Below are positions 1 to 10,849 of a stretch of DNA of 64,000 bases, piece after piece. The DNA is from Asterias amurensis (lineage: Eukaryota > Echinodermata > Asteroidea > Forcipulatida > Asteriidae), in NCBI RefSeq assembly GCF_032118995.1, contig NC_092651.1, positions 23,172,349 through 23,236,348 on the forward strand. Reading direction: 5' to 3'. The first letter of the stretch is position 1, and every line of letters begins with the position of its first letter. The notes below the pieces were generated by a model. The model was not told the DNA's origin. It saw only the letters and a program-made list of their open reading frames with translations, and did no database searches. The position numbers and the translations under genes are program-made.

Positions 1-440
1 GTAGCTGCCACAAAATATGATCAGCCGCGTGAATCCCTAATGCAATGCGTTGGACAATGTCAATTGTTTTTGATTTAGGCGGGACAGTTCCACCTTTGAT
101 TGCTTCGTTAAGAATGTTAACAAAATCGGTTTCGTACTTTTTTCGTTCTTCTTTGCCTGCGGCACTGAACTGATATGTCTTAGGCGCAAGGTGAACGTCA
201 TGAAGGGCCGACACAAATTCAATAAAAGAATGAATTTGTTGGTTTTGGATGAATTATTGGGTGAGAGATGTTTGGTCTGGCGTAGGGCGAAAGCATTCGG
301 GATAAGTATTAGCATCTGTCAAGAAGCCCTTGACCTTCATCCATAGTGATAATTAGTTTGGCTAAAGGTTGGAGTTGTGTACTGCCTAAGATTGAGAATG
401 GGATGTTGGGTTGAACTTTTTAATTACACTTTTCTTTTAA
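1..440 (-). pseudogene. DUF3987-like gene fragment, broken (copy 1)
   Basis: Minus-strand translation in pieces gives a segment around a TMDEGQGLLDR motif, followed at lower coordinates by a segment of the type YETDFVNILNEAI...PPKSK. Both match, in the same order, the fragment at 8895-10729, so the two are paralogous remains of one gene. The GLLDRF-type motif recalls DUF3987, a helicase/primase-associated family, but this is a weak assignment from memory. The frame is not continuous and the left part runs off the window edge. I treat it as a dead copy of a repetitive gene, possibly carried by a mobile element. Confidence 0.45.
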
Positions 441-1774
441 ACAAACGCTTAAGGAAGTCACATCACCACATCTAATTCAAGAGAAAGTAAAATCTTTACA
501 CATTTCAATTTAAAGTTTCTTATCCAAATTTCATCACAGAAATGCTCTTTTTCCACGATTTTGTCTGGTTTCTTGCTGAAAAGAATAAGGGAAAAATAAG
601 AGGGGGGGGGTATGTTAACATAAAAAACAATAACAAACAAACAAGTTTCTTCTTCAATATAATAGATTGCTCTGCACCAACGTGTTGTTGTCAACGACTT
701 TCTTATATTTTGGTTTAAGGGTTTTATTTGATTGTTGACGCTGACTGGAGATCTTCTATATCCCAAGTCAGCCATTTTCTTTGCCAGTTTTTTTGTATAC
801 TTTGGTGTTTCTTGTTAATGGGTCTTTCAATTTTGTTGGATTTGCTTATCGGCCCACAGCGTAATCAATGCCTTTACCTTATCCTCCTTCCAGTTTTGTT
901 GGTAAGGTGTAGCCTTGTTTGCCGTCCCTTTCACTTTCACTTCCATTTTTTTCCAGCCGAGGACATCTCTCAACTTCATATTTAAACTTACTGTAGAAAT
1001 ATCTGCGTATATCCAGATGGGATGATTTTCAGCTCCTTTGACCAGTTTTGATCAGCAAAGTTTGGATCGTTGCTTTATATATATCTGCTGACGACTGGGT
1101 TTCCAACACCACCAACATTAAGCTTGTTTTTGTCCTAAACTGACCAACATGACACTTCCTTTTCAAATCAGGCCGCCATCCCCAAAAGATAACTCACTTG
1201 CACTCAGCAAAAGTGGGAGTTGATGTGCGGTTTAGCTGCATTGTTTTTGTTAATACACAGACACAGACATAAATAACATAACAGACATAAATTTCTCATT
1301 TCTCCTTGGAACGCAAGTGTAACGAAGACAAAATAATATAAACCACAAAGACAAAATAAATCGGTTTTAATTGTATTAGTCTGTTGGGGAGGAGGCGGCG
1401 GCGAAGGAACGGGTGATGATATCAGGCCGCCAGTACAGCAAAATCCTTGCCAGATCATTTGCCAGCAAAAAGACAGTCAGAAAGATTGAGATGAAAGGCT
1501 TTTACCTATGCCAGAACTTATCTATTGAACTGTCTAGGCCCTAGTAGTACACTCTAATGACCATTCGGTTTGGCCATTAAAAAAACTGAAACTTTGCATA
1601 CGTCAGTTTTCACACTTGATAACTTGATTTTATATGCATTTCAGATGTACATTTGGTTACAGGACTTACATAAGAAAAAAGAAAATAATCCATACCACCA
1701 TTACAGAATGTACGTGTACCTGTTGTCTTCTGCTGGCAATCGGTTCTGCAGCTGTTGTTGCAGTGGCCTAAACC
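441..1774. other. No gene recognised
   Basis: AT-rich sequence with a poly-G run near 602-610. Short open frames only; I see no conserved protein, RNA or clear repeat ends. Confidence 0.4.
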
Positions 1775-1981
1775 TTACTCTTCCATGAGGCTTATTATAG
1801 GCCCATGAGGGATGGGTGGAGCCTGCTGCATGGTTCCGAGCGAGTTTGGGAGATTCGCCAGTGAGGTGACATTATGCTGAAGTAGGTTAATTCTTCTTTT
1901 CAGTTTAATGTAGCAACAAAACATCATCAATATGGCAGTTATCCCCACAACACCATTACTTAGCTGGATCCAGTACAGCAA
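1775..1981 (-). other. Short ORF with one hydrophobic segment, unrecognised
   Basis: A 68-codon minus frame begins with a stretch of about 22 mostly hydrophobic residues followed by a basic patch (KLKRR) and a proline-rich tail. That is the look of a membrane anchor with a short cytoplasmic tail. No family is recognised, there is no supporting neighbour, and it may be chance or the relic of a repeat. Confidence 0.15.
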
Positions 1982-2226
1982 GTGACACTCTCCTAATCAT
2001 GGTTGTGGTTGCATGTCTGGCAGGTGAGCTACGCCGCTGCTCCAGTTGGAATGATTGTGTAGCGTGCAAACAGTCAATATCTCTGTGCAGTTTTGCATTG
2101 TAAATATTTGCAGATGAAATATCAACTTCTAAATTAGCATAGAATAAAAGCGATTTTAAAATGCTAAAAGGAGCTGTACTTAAAAACATGGCAGCTGTGC
2201 ATACAGTGCCTTCTTTTAAATGTCCC

Positions 2227-2720
2227 CTCTTTTAATTGTCCCCGGATCTCCCTTAATTATTTATTGGCGGCCTTGTTGCTTTCGCCAGTGATGCTGCCAA
2301 TAGCTGCTGGCCCTTCTGGATCTTGGATGATTTCCTGTACGTGCTCTATGATCTTGTGAAGATAGTTAGGCCAGCCAACATAGGTGAAGTTGACCAGCAG
2401 AAGATGCCCCATTTGAACAGCTTCCTCCTTGTAGAGACATACATCTTCTTGGTTTGGATGGGTTGAGCGATATACTTTACGAAGAAAGAAAAAAAAATCA
2501 AAATTTCCTATAACTTCTGTTCCTATCCTCATCAGGAATCAAAGCAAGGAAATTGTCAACCTTGGTCTGATTAAACAGGTCACGAGCAAAGTTGCCTGGC
2601 ATCATTAACTTGGGCACTATTAACCCAATCATCTCCATTAAGTGATTGTTAAACTTCTTCTCTACATCATCAAACATGGGTTTGAGACCTCAATTGATGT
2701 CCCAGCTTTGGAAGAAGGTT
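2227..2720 (-). pseudogene. RAG1-like transposase fossil, C-terminal piece (copy A)
   Basis: Minus-strand frames match the C-terminal catalytic part of RAG1 and RAG1-like (ProtoRAG) transposases. From 2720 downward there is a segment like RAG1 '[20 protein letters not shown]' (here GNFARDLFNQTKVDNFLALI). It is followed by a segment containing YLHKIIEHVQEII, equivalent to the zinc-binding histidines of RAG1 (YFHKTLAHVPEII), and then GESNKAANK, equivalent to the region holding the third acidic catalytic residue (E962 in RAG1, in GNESGNK). The reading frame changes within the piece, so it is not a working gene. It is nearly identical to 3545-4030, so it is a local duplicate. No upstream catalytic part accompanies this copy. 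Confidence 0.75.
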
Positions 2721-3544
2721 GTTGTGGAGGAACGGTGAATTTAGAAAATTGTTGAATATAGTACATTATGACATTATGTTCAATAATGTTCTGGTTCAAA
2801 TTTGTTCATTTAGTGCATCTATGTTTTTAAATGAGTAACAAAAGTTCAGCTTTGAGATAAAATATTAAAAAGGGTTTGATTAAAACAAGTAGCAGGCAGC
2901 AAGTGGTAGAGGTCAAAGTTGCCAATGGATTAGTCAGAATCACCGAGGATCACCACATCTACAATCGTAGGTTGTGCTCAACGAGGTTTCTTGTCTGTGG
3001 TGGAAAAGAATTATGCAGTTCTTACCAAAGAAACTATGACTCTATGTATGTTTTACACAAGATTCCTTTAAAAAGCTGAACAAAAGTAGTGGTGTTTCTA
3101 CATGAAGACCTCACTATTGCGATCATCAACTATGCTGTTCTTTCATGTCAGGTCAACAAGAACATCCTGCTCTCAGTTTGACATTGTAATTTTCTAATGT
3201 ATACATCATTAAACATAACTGTCCCTACCTGCACATTATCAAAATGTCTTTGGACTTAGAAACATTTTCTATCAATCTTTTTCCAGGATAGTGAAAACCT
3301 TTTTAGCTAGATATACCTAGTTAGCTAGATATATCTGGTTGTTTTACAACGCCTAATAAATAGACCTTGCCAACATTTCCATTGAGAATATTTCACGTAC
3401 AAAGCTACATACACTTTGTAATTCACTCACCTTGTACTTAGGCCCACCTTTTGTTGTGGGGACAATGTTTCAGTGTCAAGGAGATCGACTACTCGATCTC
3501 CATGAAACTGGCTGCCGAATGACTTTCTTTGCAAGCTCCTGAAA
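2721..3544. other. Spacer between the two RAG1-like pieces
   Basis: AT-rich sequence without a recognised coding match. It contains a short TAGCTAGATATA-type duplication near 3305-3340. It may be non-coding sequence carried along when the RAG1-like C-terminal part was duplicated. Confidence 0.3.
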
Positions 3545-4800
3545 TATGCACTCTTTTAAATGTCCCCAGAGCTCCCATAATAATTTATTGGCAGCCTTGT
3601 TGCTTTCGCCACTAATGCTCTTGGCCCTTCTGAATCTTGGATGATCTCCTGTACATGCTCTATGATCTTGTGAAGATAGTTAGGCCAGCCAACATAGGTG
3701 AAGTTGACCAGCAGAAGACGCCCCATTTTAACAGCTTCGTCCTTGTAAAGACATACATCTTCTTGGTTTGGATGGGTAGAGCGATATACTTTACGAAGAA
3801 AAAAAAAAAGTTCAAAATTTCCTTTAACTTCTGTTTCTATCCTCATCAGGAATCAAAGCAAGGAAATTGTCAACCTTGGTCTGGTTAAACAGGTCACGAG
3901 CAAAGTTGCCTGGCAACATTAACTTGGGCACTAACCCAATCGTCTCCATTTAGTGATTGTTAAACTTCTTCTCTACATCCTCAAACATGGGTTTGAGGTT
4001 TCGATTGGTGTCCCAGCTTTGGAAGCAGGCAATTCACATATTATGACTTTCTTGAAGAAATTACCCAAATTGATGTCCGCATGGGTTGCATCCAGGAGCT
4101 TGTGTTTGGGGTCAGACCTAAGTACTGGATAAGACTTTACACCCCTGGCATCTTCCGACAGTTCAGCAGCAGAAACATTATTAGGGTTGACCTGGAGGTG
4201 TTGGGCAGTGGCTTTTGTTTCTTCATAGCTTTGTGAAATGCAGAAGCTGCCCAACTTGCTCTTCGCCATCTCCTTCGTTGCGTGGCACAGAGTGCAAACA
4301 AACGTAGACCCACTCCCCTGCAAACCGCCGTCTGCTATATCCAACTTCTCGTCTATCATGCTGTTGAAGAACTTCAGTGAATGTCTCCTCCATACGGAAT
4401 CAACATTCACTCAAAGCTCTCTTCCTCGGAGCACCTCCCGATCATGCTCCATACCTTCGAGCAGAACAACAGCCGACGATCTATTGTTCTGATCCCCTAT
4501 TGCCTAAATGAGGGGCCGAGTGATGAACGTGGATTCAGGTGCATCGGGCTCATACAACATTACTCTCTACCCATCCTTCTCCACCTCGCACTTGATGATC
4601 GCAAAGGCTGCCCAGAAGGCCTTGTCTGGCAATAGAGGATCCCTCGCTGTCTTGATAATGGAAACAACTCCCATTCCATGTGCCCTGTCCTTCACAGTTG
4701 TGAGGATACAGTGATCTTCTTTAGGGTTCAGTCCTGCCTTGTTCATGCACTCAATATTAAGTACACTGGGCTTGGCTGTACAGGATCCACAGGGTAATGG
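3545..4800 (-). pseudogene. RAG1-like (ProtoRAG-type) transposase fossil, catalytic core (copy B)
   Basis: Read on the minus strand from 4800 downward, the pieces follow the order of the RAG1 core. First comes a segment like the RAG1 stretch VVKESCDGMGDVSEKHG (here TTVKDRAHGMGVVS...LLPDKAFWAAFAIIK). Next is an acidic motif AIGDQNN at the place of RAG1 LADESDH (first catalytic Asp). GSGSTFVCTLCHATKE follows, equivalent to SGSVYICTLCDATR with its CxxC zinc ligands. LLDATHADINLGNFFKK is equivalent to DALHCDIGNAAEFYK (second catalytic Asp). Then come GNFARDLFNQ, the HKIIEHVQEII histidines, and the SxGESNKAANK region (third acidic residue). RAG1-type proteins cut DNA next to recombination-signal-like ends. 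This copy has several stops and frame changes, so it is a fossil. No RAG2-like kelch partner or terminal repeats were found. Confidence 0.82.
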
Positions 4801-5100
4801 ATAGTATAGTCAACTCAATTCAATAATTTATTTGTCCATTAAAAGGATAAAAATGGAAAATTTACATGTCGAAACATTGAAAGTATAAGTTAAACTTTTT
4901 TTCGTTAGAGCGGGTGATACTCTTTGAAATACCATTCACTTAAAAAAATATATTTTTATTGTTTGAGGCCAAAAATCTGACATACACGTAGCATCTTTAA
5001 AGCCTCTTTCCAGTCAGTAGGAAATATACCAGAAACTAATGTTGGTAATTACAGGAAGCGAAACATCAAGGCACTATCTTGAAATGAATCTCTGATTTCA
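4801..5100. other. AT-rich spacer upstream of RAG1-like core
   Basis: Non-coding AT-rich sequence with no recognised repeat ends. It may be an intron-like spacer of the RAG1-like fossil, which is inference from position only. Confidence 0.25.
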
Positions 5101-5640
5101 AATACAGCAACTAGGAGTAGTACTCTATTTCCAGCACCTGGCCTACCGTGGTGCCACAGCACATGGCTAAACTTGAATCAAGTTCATCCACTGAAATGCT
5201 TATCGGAGTACTGGTACATAAAGCGAAGGCTTCTTGGAAGACCTCTGGAGTGACTGGTCATCGTAGCACACACTTCGGATTGATACTAACTGTCACTATA
5301 CTAACTTTTATAGCCAGTTTGAACACCGCCCTCAAGTAATCTGCTGACCCAGGATCAGAGAGCAGGGCATTCTTAGTCATGATATTAATCTGAAATGTAA
5401 GACCAAACAATTTTATTTGTTACAAACCTTGGCCTCTGGAATGCACACTTGTGAAAAGTTTACTTGGATGTTCTTCATCCCTTGGAGTTTTTGACTTCAA
5501 AACCGCATTGTTGTATTCAGCAATGGTGTTTTAATGGGCACATCTGCGAAGCATTGCCAAGACATTTTCCTTCATGTTTGCCATTCCATTTTCATGTTTA
5601 CTGACCATCTTATCCAGCTTAACTCCTAATAGAAGTAACA
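5101..5640 (-). other. Possible further remains of the RAG1-like element
   Basis: Minus frames near 5640-5440 and 5340-5150 give two stretches of plausible protein (for example LGVKLDKMVSKHENGMANMK). They lie directly upstream of the RAG1-like core and in the same orientation. I could not align them to a named RAG1 domain, so membership in the element is inferred from position alone. Confidence 0.2.
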
Positions 5641-6110
5641 CACAGATACAATTCACATTCTAAAAACAATCAATCAAGACAGAAACTTTAATCAGTAGTA
5701 AAAAAAGGGTTATGCAGCGAAATAACATTGACTCCAACAAGATCGTGAAACTCAGCTTGTTAAAAAAAACCTTTTCTTTTGTATCTAATCGATTCAAGAA
5801 CTAAATACAACCTGTACATGATAAATCTCCCCGATAAATGTACAAAATCACCCTGATTAAAAAATACTGACAGCACTGGTATATTGCAAAAGGTATGTTA
5901 TGTTGATTAGATGTAGTCAACTGAGTTTGCCTGAATTTATTGAACAAAGGTGGAAATCTTGGTTTGGCTCTCACTGTTCTTGTGAAAATCTTTCAGGTCT
6001 TTAAGTAAGCCATTAAAGTCAAGTTTATGTAGGCCTACAATCACAAAAGTATTTAATTTTTTAAAGTCCTGATTGTTGTCCAGAAATATATAATAATAAT
6101 AATATATATA

Positions 6111-6308
6111 GAAGAGTTTGCGGTAACACCATGTAATAACAATCTCTAAATGAGTTGGGGTGGTTCTGAAAAGAACCGTTGGGTTAACTCAACGGTTCTT
6201 TTCAGAACCACCCCAACTCATTTAGAGATTATTAACTCAACGGTTCTTTTCAGAACCACCCCAACTCATTTAGAGATTGTCATAACATGGTGTTACCGCA
6301 AACTCTTC
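6111..6308. mobile_element. Palindromic MITE with TA target site (mariner-like)
   Basis: The ends GAAGAGTTTGCGGTAACACC and its reverse complement face each other and are flanked by TA. Internally the motif ending in ...TCTGAAAAGAACCGTTGGG appears once forward and twice inverted, so part of one arm is tandemly duplicated. Related ends occur at 45307-45397 and 63566-63720. It is non-coding and presumably was mobilised by a Tc1/mariner transposase. Confidence 0.7.
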
Positions 6309-6829
6309 TATATCTTATCTCCACCATGCAAAGTTTCAAATCCTACTTAATTATAATATAATAATAATAAGACTTGTAATGCGCACATATCCACCCTGCT
6401 GGGTGTTCATATACATGTACATTTTATGCAGGCATGATATTCTTCCTACGTTGGTCTGATTTATAGATTTTGTTATTGCCCATTTTGGAGAGAAAAAAAA
6501 AATGAAACCATAGTGATTAAAAACCCTGACAAATCTGTTTATAAGCCAATCCCATTTATGACATGCAGGTCAAACATTGTCAGATTGTACTTAATAAAAG
6601 GTTCCTACTTTTAACGCCAAATATCATGTCCGTTATGTGAGTGAGTGACCATGCTATTTTGGCTAGATGTAGCCAACTGAGCGTGCCATAACTATTTGAT
6701 GGACACCAAATCTGCACCTGTACCTGTCATTGAGAATATTGTGGGAATTCTAATTTGGCTCCTACCCAACTGAGAATGCCATTCTGAATACATGAACCTT
6801 AGTTAGTAGAGGTAACCAATCCAGCGAGC

Positions 6830-7060
6830 AATCCAAAATATTTAATAGATATTCAATTTGCATCGGGATAAAGAATATGCTTTTTGGTTTTTACCTATAT
6901 ATACACCGATGTCTGTTATAGCTCGATTTTACTTGATTTCTGTGAACAAAACACAGGCATGTTACTTGGGTGGGATTCGAACCCACGACCTTTGCAATTC
7001 TAGAGCAGTGTCATACCAACTAGATCAACAAGATTGCCCGGTAAATCAATCCAAAATGCC
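6830..7060 (-). mobile_element. tRNA-derived SINE
   Basis: On the minus strand a tRNA-like head contains a B box of the form GGGTTCGAATCCCACCC with an upstream A-box-like TCTAGTTGGTATGACACTG. It is followed by a tail including the TTTCACAGAA-like and CACATCGGTGTA-like segments that recur at 16905, 60398 and 41040. The recurrence of the same head plus tail shows a SINE family rather than a functional tRNA gene. Confidence 0.75.
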
Positions 7061-8894
7061 AATAATAAAATGGGACACATCTCTAGTAAGCTATTTTTGC
7101 TAGATGTAGCTAATCAAGTTTACCAGAATTAAGATCCCTGCACCGTTAACGCTGTACTGTAGTGGTAGTTCTAGTTCAGCTAGATGTAGCTGATTGAGAC
7201 TGCCATTGCTTATTTCAGCCACTCCATCTGAACTGGCAGGCCATGGTCTGAATCTGTGGCTCTGGCTTATCATCCTTTAAACAAGGGTTGTGGGATAAGT
7301 TGCCCATAGCAACATCCTAAGCCACAAGATAACCACATCCATCAACTCAGACATGTTCGTACCGTGGCAGGATATGTACACATACACGTAGCATCACAAA
7401 CTTGTGGACGCCACTGTGTTCCCTTCTGCATTGTAGTGGTATACTAGTTTGACCAGTAGTGGCTGAATGAGAATGCCAATAATACATAAAGAAATTGCTT
7501 GCTGGATCATCTGGATGTTTAGTGAAGTATCTATAAATGACATACTAGTTTGGCTAAATGCAGCTGGATGAGCATGTCATTAAAGATAAGGATACCAATG
7601 TCCGATAATTTGCATCATTTAAGATTTAAAGAAGGTACAGGTGCAAAAACAGTCATCACTAAAAAAAAAAAAAAAAAAAAAATCAATTTTTGGACCAGAT
7701 GGAATTGGGTTAGAACTTCTTGTAAGTGAAACATGCCTTGCAGGCAGTTGATTTGCACCATTCTTATCTTTATTTAGGATTTACACAAATTTCATGTGCA
7801 AAATCCTAGTATTGTACATGTGGCCTTTCAAACTGATTTTACTAAAACATGATCATAAATATTTCAAAGAGTCCAATGGGACCGAATCAAGATTTCATGA
7901 GAGCTTGGATGCACCGATTTGAAATACTTTGAAGAAGTTTTGAAATTTTACTGGCTGAGTCAACCCTGTCAGTTCGATATGATTGTGGATTCAGCTGCAA
8001 CTTATTCTTTAATTCAGGGAATAAGTGTCGTTGAATCTCGCTTAAACACCTCAATCAGAATTTATGCTTTCCCTTTTGATTAGTTGGTCTCTTCTACATT
8101 CATCAATATTTCATAAATCCTCTACCACATAAGTTATTTTGACAATCTGTACATCAAATGAATATACTTAAAAATGTCTGCATGACATCACCATGGTAAT
8201 AAGCCTACTAACTTTCATTAAAAACCCGAACACCTAGTGTTTGTAAATTAACAAACACTACATTTCAAGTTGGGGTTTTCCTATTTTTTCTTCACTTTCT
8301 GTATACAAAAAGATAGAAATATTACCTTTTCCTCTTTTTTTCTTGCCTAGCGTGTCACAAAAACCAATCACATGAAAATGCAAGGATAAATTCGCATAGA
8401 CCCTGGGCCTATCACATAAAATGCAAGGATACAAAGATAGCCCAAATAAATGCAACCCAGTTCAAATTTACGATAGTCTATCGTCCACCATCGACAGCAC
8501 CGACAAACAGACTCTTAAAAACTAAACTGGGTAACAAGAAGTCCTTAAACTGTCACTGAACCCTAATCCAAAGACAAATCTCCCAAATACATGTACTCTA
8601 AATAACCATGGTCTCCCTATACAATACATATACAATACACTATACTAGAGAAACACGTCTTGTTCGAGTTCGTCCACTAATCACACTGACCCGCTTGTCG
8701 CTACACACTAGCCGCCTGGTGCCATGCCTCTACACATGCTGTCTAAAATCGCCAACTGCGCACCTGCACCCTGCCAGTCTGGGTCAGCGTTACGCTCTGC
8801 TCACTTGCATCGGCCCAGTCACGCAGCAAATACCTGCATAAAACACAGAGGCTAAAATAGACAGTCACATGTCCGTCACATGCATTTCTGCTAT
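7061..8894. other. No gene recognised
   Basis: AT-rich sequence with a 23-base poly-A tract near 7660. Phrases like 'TTTTGGCTAGATGTAGC' recur loosely at 6658, 7090, 7175 and 7550, suggesting an old degenerate tandem repeat. I see no coding match. Confidence 0.35.
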
Positions 8895-8983
8895 AATATG
8901 TTTAAAATATTGATATATAAAAAGCACAAAGGTCTGACATGGAGGCCAAAGAGGCCAAGGGCAAGTCTTTTTACGGTGTCCAT
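8895..8983 (-). pseudogene. DUF3987-like gene, exon remnant below the minisatellite
   Basis: In minus frame this continues the last repeat unit with KKMDTVKRLALGLFGLHVRP, matching TIDIVQRIALGIHAADHILW of the fragment at 1-440. It therefore marks the original edge of the exon from which the 97-bp repeat grew. Confidence 0.5.
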
Positions 8984-10248
8984 CTTTTTGGACTGAGGGG
9001 GAATGTTGCCGTTTCTGATGGCGTCATTTAGGTTGGTTACAAACTCTGTTTCCATGTGGTTTAACATACGTATGGCAAATTTGTTTGGACTGAGGGGGAA
9101 TGTTGCCGTTTCTGATGGCGTCATTTAGGTTGGTTACAAACTCTGTTTCCATGTGGGTTAACGTACGTATGGCAAATTTGTTTGGACTGAGGGGGAATGT
9201 TGCCGTTTCTGATGGCGTCATTTAGGTTGGTTACAAACTCTGTTTCCATGTGGGTTAACGTACGTATGGCAAATTTGTTTGGACTGAGGGGGAATGTTGC
9301 CGTTTCTGATGGCGTCATTTAGGTTGGTTACAAACTCTGTTTCCATGTGGGTTAACATACGTATTGCAAATTTGTTTAGACTGAGGGGGAATGTTGCCGT
9401 TTCTGATGGCGTCATTTAGGTTGGTTACAAACTCTGTTTCCATGTGGGTTAACATACGTATGGCAAATTTGTTTGGACTGAGGGGGAATGTTGCCGTTTC
9501 TGATGGCGTCATTTAGGTTGGTTACAAACTCTGTTTCCATGTGGTTTAACATACGTATGGCAAATTTGTTTGGACTGAGGGGGAATGTTGCCGTTTCTGA
9601 TGGCGTCATTTAGGTTGGTTACAAACTCTGTTTCCATGTGGGTTAACGTACGTATGGCAAATTTGTTTGGACTGAGGGGGAATGTTGCCGTTTCTGATGG
9701 CGTCATTTAGGTTGGTTACAAACTCTGTTTCCATGTGGGTTAACATACGTATTGCAAATTTGTTTAGACTGAGGGGGAATGTTGCCGTTTCTGATGGCGT
9801 CATTTAGGTTGGTTACAAACTCTGTTTCCATGTGGTTTAACATACGTATTGCAAATTTGTTTGGACTGAGGGGGAATGTTGCCGTTTCTGATGGCGTCAT
9901 TTAGGTTGGTTACAAACTCTGTTTCCATGTGGGTTAACATACGTATGGCAAATTTGTTTGGACTGAGGGGGAATGTTGCCGTTTCTGATGGCGTCATTTA
10001 GGTTGGTTACAAACTCTGTTTCCATGTGGTTTAACATACGTATTGCAAATTTGTTTGGACTGAGGGGGAATGTTGCCGTTTCTGATGGCGTCATTTAGGT
10101 TGGTTACAAACTCTGTTTCCATGTGGGTTAACATACGTATTGCAAATTTGTTTGGACTGAGGGGGAATGTTGCCGTTTCTGATGGCGTCATTTAGGTTGG
10201 TTACAAACTCTGTTTCCATGTGGTTTAACATACGTATGGCAAATTTGT
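8984..10248 (-). repeat. 97-bp minisatellite, 13 units, derived from a coding exon
   Basis: Thirteen near-identical 97-bp units, with GATGGCGTCATTTAGG recurring every 97 bases from about 9018 to 10182. On the minus strand a unit reads METEFVTNLNDAIRNGNIPP plus flanks, the same segment that occurs once in the DUF3987-like fragment at 1-440 and that links 10259-10729 to 8895-8983. Because 97 is not a multiple of three, the frame shifts at every unit and frames close after two units. Variant bases (GTGGTTT/GTGGGTT, ATACG/GTACG, TATGGC/TATTGC) recur in blocks, which suggests multi-unit duplication steps. Confidence 0.93.
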
Positions 10249-10258
10249 CAAATTTATA

Positions 10259-10729
10259 TCAGCTTGGCACTATGTAAAGGTCATAAACTGCCAAAATCAA
10301 GTTGAAAAATGAAGAAACCTTCTGTGTCGCCAGAAAGTCCTGGGCTTCTTGGCGTTCAACGGGAGTAGGCTGGAAACATTGGGAAGTCAAAATAAGGAAA
10401 CGGTCTAACAGCCCTTGGCCTTCATCCATTGTCACCAGCAACTTCGTGAGTGGTTGAACTTGGGTGCTTCTGGATATGGAGAAGGGAGTTCCAGCTGGTA
10501 TTTTCCTAACTGCCTGGGTACCTAGAGTTTGCGAAGCTTCCTCTTCAGAGAAGAGCTCACAGAGCAGTGAGTCTGTATTAGGGCCGTCGTCTGTCTTGAT
10601 CAGTTTGGAAATGACACCATAAATTTCTGGCGACAACAAAAAGCTTTTTTTGTCACTTGATAATTTGTTGAACAGTCCGAAGGGAGTTGCTTTCTCAATG
10701 AAAAATGAAATTAGTTTCTTGTCATCCAT
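10259..10729 (-). pseudogene. DUF3987-like gene fragment (copy 2)
   Basis: A 156-codon open frame beginning MDDKKLISFF contains TMDEGQGLLDRFLIL, matching the first fragment at 1-440 in sequence and order. The frame would continue into the element now expanded as the 97-bp array. The GLLDRF motif resembles DUF3987 proteins, but no Walker motif is visible and the assignment is tentative. The piece itself is open and uninterrupted, but its downstream exon is wrecked by the array, so I treat the locus as non-functional. Confidence 0.5.
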
Positions 10730-10849
10730 CAGTTGGTTCAGTGGTCTTGAGGCACCAATCTTGATGGCTTGGGAAGTCTGAAGCTGGTCCTGAAACTATG
10801 GGATTGTGATACTGTCATGGCTTAGAACTGAAGCCGAATCTTTAATTTC

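Noticed and set aside
6935-7050. tRNA gene candidates with good B boxes (also at 16925, 38880, 41175, 60455)
   Set aside because: They share a common non-tRNA tail and lack full cloverleaf pairing, so they are SINE heads.
8891-10191. Series of overlapping 65-codon minus frames
   Set aside because: They are the same 97-bp unit read across two copies; the frame closes because 97 is not a multiple of three.
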